From positions 1 through 64,000 of the IMG/VR virus record IMGVR_UViG_3300043568_000598: a stretch of DNA of 64,000 bases; one strand, given 5' to 3'. The position numbers were made by a program, and so were the translations under genes. Source of the DNA: a virus. This document shows, piece by piece, positions 19,252 through 27,152 of this stretch; the stretch's first letter is position 1, and every line of letters begins with the position of its first letter. The notes below the pieces were generated by a model, which saw nothing but the letters and a program-made list of their open reading frames with translations, did no database searches and was not told the origin of the DNA.

Positions 19252-20872
19252 ATTCTTTGTCTTTGTAGTGCTTAGTTTTTAAATACTGATAATGACTTGG
19301 ACACTTGTTAACAACATGCTCGTTTTTTGCTTTTTTCTGCCGCCAGTAGTTTTCTGTAGCAGTATTAAAAATTGCAGGAACAGTTCTAGCTGTGCCTATG
19401 TACAGCCCGTCGTATTTAATTTTTTCTAATGACATACGATTTACGGGCAACATATGATTGCCAACAAATATGTCAGGAAATCCTCCATCACCAGTACCCA
19501 GTTCGTGCGATCTCAGCATTTTACCAGCAATATCAGATGCTATAGTATGCAATTCAGACAACTCTTTATCTATCATGCGATAGTCTAATTCAATATTTTC
19601 AGTGACATGCTGCCAATAGGGAGTGTCTCTACGAGATGACAGTGTATAGTGACATGTGACAAAAGTTTTAAAACTTTGCATAGTGACATTGGCCATATAG
19701 TTAAACCAATCAACATGCATCCTATTGACTTGTTCGTTGTCTAAAGTTTGAAATAGCAATACTAACATTTCTTGAACACTGAACAATCCTGTGCTTTCCA
19801 AAGGTTCTATAAACGCATAGGACAATCCCACACCCACTACATTTTTTTCCCAGCATTTGTCATGTGTACCATTTTTAATTTTGACCAGTCTAAATTCTAA
19901 ATTGTCTGTACGATTGGGATCGTGATATGTCATTTTATCACTGTTCAAATAGTCTTTATATTCTTGCAGTGCATCTTCTTCACTGATAAATTTACTGCTA
20001 AACACATAGCCGCTGCCAATTCTATGATATAGAGGAATATTCCAAACCCAGCCATTGTTATAAGCTGTGCAGTTTGTGACGTTTTCCATCTCAAGTTCTT
20101 TATCGTGATATGGCACATGACAAGTCCATGCTCTGTCATTTGGCAGAAGATTGTTAAAACTTTCAAACGGCACACCCATGGTCTGTTCCAGCAACAGCGA
20201 TCTGAATCCAGTGCAGTCGATATACAAATCACCTTTGACTTTCTCGCCATTCTTCAACAGCAAGTAATCGATGTACCCATCTTCTTCCTTGACAATGCTT
20301 TCAATGTGCTGTTTAGTATGAGTAACTCCTGCAGGTATACACATCTGATCTCTTAGAAATTCACCAAACAATGCAGCATCCATGTGATACGCCACATCAT
20401 TTTTAAAACTGTAACCTTCTAACTTGTGTGAGGTGTTATCACATATTTTATTGTTGTAGATCAGAGGCATATTGCTGTACATACAATCATAGAAGTCATT
20501 CCATGGAGTATCCGGATATAGCAATTTTTTATGATACCAGTCTCTAATACCGTCTGTGGTATTTTTCTTATCTTTTAGTCCAAACGGATAGTAGAATGAT
20601 TCACCTTTTTTGTAAAAATCAGTAAATTTAATAGCCAGTTTGTGTGTGGCATTGCAGTGTGGCATCCAATCTTCGTCATTTAAATCTAAAAGATGAAGAA
20701 ATAAATTTAATGTTCCGAGCGTTGATTCGCCTACACCCACGGTAGGTACATCGGGGGATTCTACAAGTTCGAATTTAATGTTAGGAAACTTTTTTGATAG
20801 CAATGCGGCGCTCATCCACCCTGCACTACCCCCACCGACTATAACAATTTTTTTGATAGGTGTTTTCATCAT
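19250..20872 (-). CDS. Flavin-dependent (tryptophan-type) halogenase, copy 1
   Basis: 540 residues, the usual size for PrnA/RebH-type halogenases. These use FADH2, O2 and halide to form hypohalous acid that chlorinates or brominates an aromatic substrate, classically tryptophan. Diagnostic parts are all visible: the FAD-binding GGGSAGWM (residues 13-20), GVGEST (46-51), the catalytic Lys in the HKLAIKF segment (K78, aligned to PrnA K79), the GWVWNIP motif that excludes monooxygenation, and EPLEST holding the catalytic Glu. It is the last gene of the operon and overlaps the upstream PKHD-type oxygenase by 4 nt. It closely resembles the copy at 21411. No flavin reductase gene is seen in the window, so FADH2 must come from elsewhere. 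The true substrate is unknown. Confidence 0.9.
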   Translation of the reverse strand: MMKTPIKKIVIVGGGSAGWMSAALLSKKFPNIKFELVESPDVPTVGVGESTLGTLNLFLHLLDLNDEDWMPHCNATHKLAIKFTDFYKKGESFYYPFGLKDKKNTTDGIRDWYHKKLLYPDTPWNDFYDCMYSNMPLIYNNKICDNTSHKLEGYSFKNDVAYHMDAALFGEFLRDQMCIPAGVTHTKQHIESIVKEEDGYIDYLLLKNGEKVKGDLYIDCTGFRSLLLEQTMGVPFESFNNLLPNDRAWTCHVPYHDKELEMENVTNCTAYNNGWVWNIPLYHRIGSGYVFSSKFISEEDALQEYKDYLNSDKMTYHDPNRTDNLEFRLVKIKNGTHDKCWEKNVVGVGLSYAFIEPLESTGLFSVQEMLVLLFQTLDNEQVNRMHVDWFNYMANVTMQSFKTFVTCHYTLSSRRDTPYWQHVTENIELDYRMIDKELSELHTIASDIAGKMLRSHELGTGDGGFPDIFVGNHMLPVNRMSLEKIKYDGLYIGTARTVPAIFNTATENYWRQKKAKNEHVVNKCPSHYQYLKTKHYKDKE

Positions 20873-21411
20873 CTAAAATCCGGGCCGTGTATCCAACCTA
20901 CTATTGCATGTCTCACGCCTGTAGTCACTGAAGTTACTCTGTGTGTCATAAATGATGGAAAGATAGTTATCATGCCTTGTTGTTTTATTTTTGGATCTGA
21001 GATCGCTGGCATAAATTCTAAATCGCCTCCTTCGTATTCTGTAGGATCAGTGAGTTGAATAGTGAATGATAATTTTCTCACAGTGTCACCTGGTATAGAA
21101 TCTGTATGCCACACATAGTGATCACCTCTATCGGCTGAATATCTAAAAACAAACGGAGGATCTATTCTGTTGTAACCTTCTAAATGATACCGGTATGTTT
21201 GTGAATTTTTAAGAAATATTACCTTAAAAATTTTATCTTCAAGGTCTTCTCTTAGGCCTCGATTACATATTTGAACACTTCGAAATTGTTTGTTAGTTAT
21301 AAAATTTCCAAACTTTGCAACAGTACCTTCAACCCATTTGGTTGAATCTTCTATAATCTCTTTACACTCTTGAGCAGTAAAAAGAGGTATTGTAATCGTT
21401 TGGGCCACCAT
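20869..21411 (-). CDS. PKHD-type 2-oxoglutarate/Fe(II) hydroxylase
   Basis: 180 residues with the double-stranded beta-helix signature of Fe(II)/2-oxoglutarate dioxygenases: H102-x-D104 (in VWHTDS), distal H157 (in FMTHRVT) and R167 as the probable 2-oxoglutarate anchor. The EYEGGDLEF segment between them is typical of prolyl-4-hydroxylase-like PKHD enzymes such as PiuC. These couple 2-oxoglutarate decarboxylation to hydroxylation of a protein or small molecule. The gene lies between the two closely related halogenases with 1- and 4-nt overlaps, so the three are translated together. Substrate unknown. Confidence 0.85.
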   Translation of the reverse strand: MVAQTITIPLFTAQECKEIIEDSTKWVEGTVAKFGNFITNKQFRSVQICNRGLREDLEDKIFKVIFLKNSQTYRYHLEGYNRIDPPFVFRYSADRGDHYVWHTDSIPGDTVRKLSFTIQLTDPTEYEGGDLEFMPAISDPKIKQQGMITIFPSFMTHRVTSVTTGVRHAIVGWIHGPDFR

Positions 21412-23033
21412 TATTCTTTGCCATTATAGATATTTTCTTTAAGATACTGATAGTGCGATGGTGCAGTTTCCGTTAGAGAGTTGATATATTCTTTCTTTTG
21501 ATCCCAGTAGTCCTGAGTTTGACTGGTATAAAACTCTGGAACTGATCCATGCCTTGATTCGATCAACATCTTAACAACTGCCATTTGTGTGGCACTCACT
21601 GGTAGCACATGCATGCCTACTAAAATATCAGGCATGCCGCCCATGCTCTGATCTGCAGGCATACTATGTGTTTGGAGTAACTTGATTGCCAAATCGCCAG
21701 CTGCGGTAGGCGGTAACTGGTTTAGTTTTCTATCAAACATTAATGAATCCATTTCTATATTTTCAGTAACATGTTGCCAGTATGGAGTATCTCTGCGAGA
21801 GCTAAACACATAGTGATATGTTACAAAGTTCTTAAAACTTTCCATAACATAGTTGGTTACATAATTGAAATTATCAACATGAATTTTATTGATCTGTTTG
21901 TTATGCAGTGTTTCGCACAGTTTTAATAGTAATTCTTGAACACTCAACAAACCAGTGCTTTCTAAAGGTTCTACAAATGCATAGGATAGACCTATACCAA
22001 CACAATTTTTAACCCATGCTCGATCATGTGCTCCGTTTTTGATTTCAATTAATCTAAATTCGCAGAGTTTGCTTCTTGCCGGATTAAGTACCGTCATAGC
22101 CTCACTATCAAGATAGTCTTTGTATTCTTGCAGTGCATCTTCTTTGCTGATAAACTTGTCACAAAAAACATAACCACTGCCGATTCTGTTATATAGTGGA
22201 ATATTCCACACCCAACCATTGTTGTGTGCTGTGCAATTAGTAACGTTTTCCATTTCAATTTCTTTAATAGTGTATGGAACGTGTGTTACCCATGCATGAT
22301 TATTAGGCAAATGACTCGAATACGATTCAAACGGAACACCCATAGCCTGCTCCAGTAGCAATGATCTAAATCCTGTGCAGTCAATGTACAAATCAGCTTC
22401 GAGAGTATCACCGTTATTTAATTTAAGACCGCTAATGTACCCGTCGCCGTCTTTAAGTACTTGTTCAATATGTGCTTGCACATGCACTACCCCTGCCGGA
22501 ATACACAGTTTATCCCTTAAAAAGTTGCCGAACAGTGTGGCATCCATATGATAAGCAGAATCATTGCGCCAGCTGAATCCAGGAAGCTGCCCGTCTTTGT
22601 TATCAAATATTTTAGTTTGATAAATCATAGGCATTGAACTGTATACACTTTCATAGAAATCGTTAACGTCTAGTTCAGGATGCATTGTTTTCTTAACATA
22701 CCAATCTGTAGCACCTTGCTGTGTATTTTGCAAGTCTTTAATTCCAAAAGGATAATAAAAAGTTTCGCCTTTCTTATAAAAATCAGTAAATTTGATAGCT
22801 AATTTGTAAGTAGCATTGCAATACTCCATCCAGTCTTCATCTTTGAGACCCAGCAATCCTAGATACTGATTAATAGTTCCGAGTGTGGATTCGCCCACCC
22901 CGATAATTGGAACGTCTGGCGATTCAACCAGCGCAATTTCCATATCTGGAAATTGTTTTGATAACATAGCTGCACTCATCCATCCCGAACTGCCACCACC
23001 GGCAATAATAATACGTTTAATTGGTTTTTTCAT
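21411..23033 (-). CDS. Flavin-dependent (tryptophan-type) halogenase, copy 2
   Basis: 540 residues, close paralog of the 19250-20872 enzyme along its whole length. Key elements are intact: FAD-binding GGGSSGWM (residues 12-19), GVGEST (45-50), K77 in YKLAIKF, GWVWNIP, and EPLEST with the catalytic Glu. All residues needed for halogenation are present, so it is not a decayed copy. A candidate late element (ACTAAATA) and a GGAG-like site lie just upstream, suggesting that copy 2, the PKHD gene and copy 1 can also be transcribed on their own. The halogenation target is unknown. Divergence between copies 1 and 2 suggests different substrates or positions. Confidence 0.9.
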   Translation of the reverse strand: MKKPIKRIIIAGGGSSGWMSAAMLSKQFPDMEIALVESPDVPIIGVGESTLGTINQYLGLLGLKDEDWMEYCNATYKLAIKFTDFYKKGETFYYPFGIKDLQNTQQGATDWYVKKTMHPELDVNDFYESVYSSMPMIYQTKIFDNKDGQLPGFSWRNDSAYHMDATLFGNFLRDKLCIPAGVVHVQAHIEQVLKDGDGYISGLKLNNGDTLEADLYIDCTGFRSLLLEQAMGVPFESYSSHLPNNHAWVTHVPYTIKEIEMENVTNCTAHNNGWVWNIPLYNRIGSGYVFCDKFISKEDALQEYKDYLDSEAMTVLNPARSKLCEFRLIEIKNGAHDRAWVKNCVGIGLSYAFVEPLESTGLLSVQELLLKLCETLHNKQINKIHVDNFNYVTNYVMESFKNFVTYHYVFSSRRDTPYWQHVTENIEMDSLMFDRKLNQLPPTAAGDLAIKLLQTHSMPADQSMGGMPDILVGMHVLPVSATQMAVVKMLIESRHGSVPEFYTSQTQDYWDQKKEYINSLTETAPSHYQYLKENIYNGKE

Positions 23034-23057
23034 AAACTGTCCTAACTCCCGTTTGAA

Positions 23058-23065
23058 TATTTAGT
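23058..23065 (-). promoter_or_regulatory. Candidate internal late promoter (ACTAAATA)
   Basis: Reading on the minus strand, ACTAAATA lies 24 nt before the ATG of halogenase copy 2, in one of the few gaps of the operon (41 nt). It could give extra expression of the last three genes. Confidence 0.45.
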
Positions 23066-23074
23066 TGAGTACTT

Positions 23075-23707
23075 TTAGATGTAACCTACATCTTGGCTAT
23101 CGCCGTTTTTCCAATAATCTCTAAGAAGGTTAAATGATATGGAAATACGAACGTCGTCTGTTTTATTTCTTTTTACAGAATGTTGTAGCCATCCAGGAAA
23201 TAATAGTAATTTACCCACAGCTGGTTTAATATCATAGTATTTTTCAGCTATGTTTCCGAATGGAAATAGTTCTTGTTGCATCCACGGTATAGCATTCATA
23301 AGGCTAAAATTACCGTCGTTGCCAGTAGTTTGGTAATAATAAGTTCCGGAAATAAATGCATCGCTGTGCTGATGCCATTCTTGACCTTGGTCTCTGCCAG
23401 TTTTGTTGATCCAACTGTGTCGGAGAGCAATCGGCACAGGGTGCCATGATTGTGTTTGATCAATGTATTTTTTAACGTGTGTTTCGATGTATTTTTTTAA
23501 ATGTGTTAATTCAAAATCTTTAATAGAGTTAGTCCGAGATTTGATATTAGTCTGTACACCGTCCTCCCAACCAGGAGGATTATTAAAAATATCAGTTTGT
23601 TCTATTATAGGCAATTTTTTTCTTATCTCATCCTGCACTAGAAAAATTTCCTGCATTGTTCCCTGATGTTCGTATATCAATGTAGGAAATAGCGATACAA
23701 TAGGCAT
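23075..23707 (-). CDS. 2-oxoglutarate/Fe(II) oxygenase-like protein (TIGR02466 type)
   Basis: 210 residues starting MPIVSLFPTLIYEHQG, the typical opening of the putative 2OG-Fe(II) oxygenase family TIGR02466. Metal ligands are visible as H114-x-D116 (in WHQHSDAF) and H176 (in LQHSVKR), with R187 as the likely 2-oxoglutarate anchor. GKLLLFPGWLQHSV is the family's usual distal-His strand. The reaction is presumably hydroxylation of an unknown substrate. It follows the three unknown paralogs (23709-25854) and precedes the halogenase/PKHD/halogenase trio. Confidence 0.8.
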   Translation of the reverse strand: MPIVSLFPTLIYEHQGTMQEIFLVQDEIRKKLPIIEQTDIFNNPPGWEDGVQTNIKSRTNSIKDFELTHLKKYIETHVKKYIDQTQSWHPVPIALRHSWINKTGRDQGQEWHQHSDAFISGTYYYQTTGNDGNFSLMNAIPWMQQELFPFGNIAEKYYDIKPAVGKLLLFPGWLQHSVKRNKTDDVRISISFNLLRDYWKNGDSQDVGYI

Positions 23708-23708
23708 C

Positions 23709-24404
23709 TTACAGTCCTAAATCTTTTAAGATTTTTTTACGTTTAAAATATTGCCCATTAAGCGCAAACGGAACAATTCCGACTTGTTTGATATATTCTT
23801 CGTACGATACAGTGTGCATTGAGATTTTTATATCCGACTCGGACAACGGTATTACATGTGCTAATTCTTTACCGGCCGGAATTGTTAGGTCTTTAGGAAA
23901 CATAGTTTTAGGAACCAACAAGTTTACACTGGTAGTATGCTGATATTTGTAGTCGACTACGCCGTTGACTACAAATGGTTTAAATTCGTCATCATGCCAG
24001 AATGTATTAGTGTAAAGAAAATTAACCCCAGTTTTTTCTTTGATTTTCCAAGGACTATTAAGTTTTAAGTGATAAAATCCTTTGAGATATTCACCCCACT
24101 GGCTAGGATGATGTCCCTCAGCATCGTCTTCAGGAAACCATTTTAACGATCCGCCCTCTGTTCCAATCCAATAGTCTTCCCAACTTTGTAATATAAATCC
24201 AGTTCGATATAGTGTACTCACCCCCGGACATGTTTTCATAGTACCGCGCATAGGACCTTGATGTTTAACTGTCGTGGGTAAGTTTTTCCAAAAACTAGGT
24301 AATCTTTCTTCCGCATATAAAATAGGAAATAGTGTTTCTACTTCGGGATTGGCGGTGAAACAATCTAATACAATTTTTGATTTTTTAAAAAAGAATGAAA
24401 ACAT
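23709..24404 (-). CDS. Uncharacterised operon protein, paralog A
   Basis: 231 residues, the most divergent of three adjacent paralogs. Shared landmarks are P.FWKNLP near the start, a TMKTCPGVSTLYRTGFIL segment, SPWKIKEKTGVNFLYTN, a VNGVVDYKY segment and an IPAGKELAHVIPLSES segment. The distribution of PP(G)/F-rich strands suggests a compact beta fold. I know no proven activity for this type; such genes accompany halogenases and 2OG enzymes in aquatic viruses as I recall (possibly DUF6065), which needs checking. No clear metal-binding HxD triad is seen, so I do not call it an oxygenase. Role unknown. Confidence 0.5.
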   Translation of the reverse strand: MFSFFFKKSKIVLDCFTANPEVETLFPILYAEERLPSFWKNLPTTVKHQGPMRGTMKTCPGVSTLYRTGFILQSWEDYWIGTEGGSLKWFPEDDAEGHHPSQWGEYLKGFYHLKLNSPWKIKEKTGVNFLYTNTFWHDDEFKPFVVNGVVDYKYQHTTSVNLLVPKTMFPKDLTIPAGKELAHVIPLSESDIKISMHTVSYEEYIKQVGIVPFALNGQYFKRKKILKDLGL

Positions 24405-24409
24405 TATTA

Positions 24410-25120
24410 TTACCTATAAGTTTTTTTAGAATGAAATAGGTCGGCATATATACCAGCCCAATAAGTACTAAGCCTATATTTAAAACTAGACCTAGCCCAC
24501 TCGTCTTTATCTGAGATGTGTGTAATATTCATCTGCCAATCTTCTCGCTTGAAAGGAAAAACCACCACTAATGGGTCTCCGGGATTGATAGTAAATGATT
24601 TTTCTTTGACAAGGCCAACAAGGCCAATAGGCTCATCGTGTTTATCAGTATCAACTACTCCTGGAAAAATTGAAAATTCTTTTCTAAATCTGTAATAGGG
24701 ATCAAACAACATGCAACTATACCCCGGAGGAGTTTTAATATGCCATGGTTGATTTATTTTTAGATAATGATGCTTTTTGCCATCTTCTGCTTTGAACTGG
24801 GCTTGATGCCACGGATGTTTACCTACATGGTTGTCGGTATGTCTGCATCGATAATCAAATCCTGTAATAAAGTTTGCATCAACAAATTCTTTGATTTGAA
24901 TTTCATATGTAGCACGTATAACATATCCAGTGGTCATGTAATCCAATACTGGCACACATCGTTTAATCGTAGGGGTATGAGGTTTGGTATATGGTTCAAT
25001 TTCTGGTACTTCAATGGGAGTATCTTTATACCAGTCTGGAATTACTTTCCCAGCAGGCATAGGCGGAAACATGTCAATTGCTTCTAAATCACTGCCGGAA
25101 AATGTTATTAATTTGGTCAT
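24410..25120 (-). CDS. Uncharacterised operon protein, paralog B
   Basis: 236 residues, clearly related to the 25117-25854 gene. Conserved points are the IPDWYKD start region, a TIKRCVPVLDYMTTGYVIRA segment (about 51-70), INQPWHIKTPPGYSCMLFDP (about 122-141), a FPGVVDTDKHD segment, and a PGDPLVVVFPFKREDW segment near residue 180. Its paralog has the same landmarks at nearly the same spacing, so both come from one duplication. The three genes are packed with 4-6 nt spacing or overlap and sit in the middle of the halogenase/oxygenase operon. This suggests a shared substrate-handling or partner role, which is inference. Confidence 0.5.
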   Translation of the reverse strand: MTKLITFSGSDLEAIDMFPPMPAGKVIPDWYKDTPIEVPEIEPYTKPHTPTIKRCVPVLDYMTTGYVIRATYEIQIKEFVDANFITGFDYRCRHTDNHVGKHPWHQAQFKAEDGKKHHYLKINQPWHIKTPPGYSCMLFDPYYRFRKEFSIFPGVVDTDKHDEPIGLVGLVKEKSFTINPGDPLVVVFPFKREDWQMNITHISDKDEWARSSFKYRLSTYWAGIYADLFHSKKTYR

Positions 25121-25854
25121 TTAAATTGTTTCTCAGAATGGAATAATTTTTTATATGCATTAAACAAATAATATTTTGATTTGTTTAGTATAGTATCTGC
25201 AGTGAATTCAGATTCCCAGTTGTCTCGTTTAAATGGAATAATTTGTACTAACGGATCGCCGCAATAAAATCTAACCTCAGTATTAACTTCTGTTAAGTAT
25301 CCTACCACTGGAATCTTTTGATTAAACTTATCTGTGTCGATAATAGCAGGCATGATACTGAATTGGTTTTGAAACAAGTAGTAAGGCTGCACCACTAAAC
25401 AACTGTAACCCGGGGGAGTCTGCACTGTCCACTCGGAGTTAAATCGAAAATAGTTTGTTAAATTTTTCTTATCTGTTGATCGCATTGGGCATGTACTTTC
25501 AGCATAAATGCCGACAGCATTGTTAGGATGTAGTCCCTGCATGTCATCAGTTTTTTTAGAATCATTTATTTTGTTGCGTACTGTATTCGCGGTAACAATA
25601 TTCATTTTAGGAACAAAATTTTCAATCTTTTCACTGACTCTAACTTCGTAAGTGGCTCTTAGAATATATCCGGCTGTTATAAAATCTTCAACCGGAACAC
25701 AGGCTCGAATACTTTTTAAAGCATTTTCATCGAAGCTGTATGTGTCCTTGGCTTTAGCCATATTTGCATACCACTCTGGCAGATATTCTCTAGCCGGTAT
25801 AGGCTTCCAGTGTTCTAATGCAGTCTTATCGTCTATGTTAAATTTAATCTTCAT
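25117..25854 (-). CDS. Uncharacterised operon protein, paralog C
   Basis: 245 residues with the same signature as paralog B: IPAREYLPEWYANM at about 18-31, a SIRACVPVEDFITAGYILRA segment, NSEWTVQTPPGYSCLVVQPY, a MPAIIDTDKFN segment and YCGDPLVQIIPFKRDNW. It overlaps paralog B by 4 nt and the upstream oxygenase by 4 nt. There is no signal peptide or membrane helix, so it should act in the cytoplasm of the infected cell. Function unknown. Conservation of the PPGYSC and GDPL...PFKR.(D/N)W motifs across paralogs marks the residues most likely to matter. Confidence 0.5.
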   Translation of the reverse strand: MKIKFNIDDKTALEHWKPIPAREYLPEWYANMAKAKDTYSFDENALKSIRACVPVEDFITAGYILRATYEVRVSEKIENFVPKMNIVTANTVRNKINDSKKTDDMQGLHPNNAVGIYAESTCPMRSTDKKNLTNYFRFNSEWTVQTPPGYSCLVVQPYYLFQNQFSIMPAIIDTDKFNQKIPVVGYLTEVNTEVRFYCGDPLVQIIPFKRDNWESEFTADTILNKSKYYLFNAYKKLFHSEKQFK

Positions 25855-26453
25855 CTATTAGATTTGTCTTCGTCTATTTCTATTAACCATGTGGTTAATA
25901 TATATTTGTTTTTGTCCCCAATAGGAGGATTTCCCCTGTGTGTATGAGTCCAATCAGCTGGCCATATTAACAGTTTATTTTTCTTGGGAACGATCCTAGT
26001 ATTTTGATATAAAAATTCTGTTTCACCTGCATCGTCTATATCGTTCATGTAAAGCTGTATCACAATTCTTCTTTTAGAATCCTCTCCAAGTGCTTCATAA
26101 TGCCACTGATGAAAGCCACCACCTGGAACAATTTTTTTCATCTTGATCTGTTCTACTTTATAAGATCTATCTTGTAGTATGCTAAACTTGTCAGTGTAAA
26201 TAGGCATTATTTTTTGCCATAATACTTCAAGAAAATGATTTACATATTGTGGATGTAGTGTACTAATTACTTTTGGATCCAGCATATAAAGCTGTTCATC
26301 ATCCTTCCAGTGTTTAGGAACGGTATCCTGTTGGTGCAATGATAAGTCGGCTATTTTATCGTAGTAGTTGATAACATCTTGAAAGTATGAGTTTTGAAAG
26401 TAGTTTTCAAATACGCCAATAAATCCTTGAAATTCATATTTTTCAAAATTCAT
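25851..26453 (-). CDS. 2-oxoglutarate/Fe(II) oxygenase-like protein
   Basis: 200 residues with a dioxygenase-like core: GGGFHQWHYE (H115, H118, E120) as candidate proximal ligands, then a MNDIDDAGETEFLYQ segment typical of the beta-helix fold, then WPADWTHTHRGNPP (H170/H172) as the distal ligand region and K183 or nearby as a possible 2-oxoglutarate contact. The carboxylate ligand would be Glu rather than the more common Asp. The overall pattern (GxTEFxxxxxxxxPxxGxxxxWPAxWTHxHRG) matches 2OG oxygenases found in marine viruses and bacteria. Substrate unknown. Confidence 0.75.
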   Translation of the reverse strand: MNFEKYEFQGFIGVFENYFQNSYFQDVINYYDKIADLSLHQQDTVPKHWKDDEQLYMLDPKVISTLHPQYVNHFLEVLWQKIMPIYTDKFSILQDRSYKVEQIKMKKIVPGGGFHQWHYEALGEDSKRRIVIQLYMNDIDDAGETEFLYQNTRIVPKKNKLLIWPADWTHTHRGNPPIGDKNKYILTTWLIEIDEDKSNR

Positions 26454-27115
26454 TCTATTTCTAACCTATAATTACCAGCCAACGAAATCCTAACATCGTC
26501 AGTGCTGTAAAACGGATATACTTGATGTTGCAACTCTGCAGGGAATATACAAATCTTTCCTTCAAGTTTTTTATCAACTGGAATAGGATAGTTATCAATT
26601 TTTCCAAGAGCATCAACGTACACAAACTCAAAATTAGCAGTGCGATTTTTAATCAAATCAGGATTGGCAATGTTATCTTTTTCGTCAGCTATCGTGTATG
26701 GAATAGTAGTCCATATAACAAAACTATAAATTCCGCTATGATTGTGTAACGGCAAGAACTCACCGCGCCGTTGAAGATTTACCCATATGCGTTCAAGAGA
26801 TAATTTAATTTCTTTGTTTTCAGCGTTTGCTACAGAATTAAATAATCTGTCAAAATATTGATATTTGTTCTCGTAGACACCTAATAATTTTAGTACTTCT
26901 TTATCTATCAAAGAAATTAGCTCGTCTGATAATTTATAATTTATTGAATAGCCTTGTTGTTTTTTGTGATAAAGTCTTAATAAATCTTTAGACTCATCTA
27001 GCTCTGTTGAAAAATCCGTAAGGAACTTATTTGTTTCTTGTTTTATTCGTTGGAATATAAACGGATTGAATGTATCCAAATATATACCAACGTTGGGTAG
27101 GCTATAAAAACTCAT
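26450..27115 (-). CDS. 2-oxoglutarate/Fe(II) oxygenase-like protein
   Basis: 221 residues. The C-terminal half has LPLHNHSGIYSFVIW (H124-x-H126 region), an EGKICIFPAELQHQVYPF segment (distal H197) and DVRISLAGNY (R209), the layout of TIGR02466-like Fe(II)/2OG oxygenases. The proximal motif is H-N-H instead of H-x-D, so the iron site may differ or use other residues. The N-terminal ~100 residues are helical and unique to this copy. It overlaps the downstream oxygenase by 4 nt. A 37-nt gap separates it from the upstream halogenase. Activity is inferred from fold-level motifs only. Confidence 0.7.
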   Translation of the reverse strand: MSFYSLPNVGIYLDTFNPFIFQRIKQETNKFLTDFSTELDESKDLLRLYHKKQQGYSINYKLSDELISLIDKEVLKLLGVYENKYQYFDRLFNSVANAENKEIKLSLERIWVNLQRRGEFLPLHNHSGIYSFVIWTTIPYTIADEKDNIANPDLIKNRTANFEFVYVDALGKIDNYPIPVDKKLEGKICIFPAELQHQVYPFYSTDDVRISLAGNYRLEIE

Positions 27116-27152
27116 ACTAATAATTATCTAAAATTAATAGCAGCGTTTGCAA

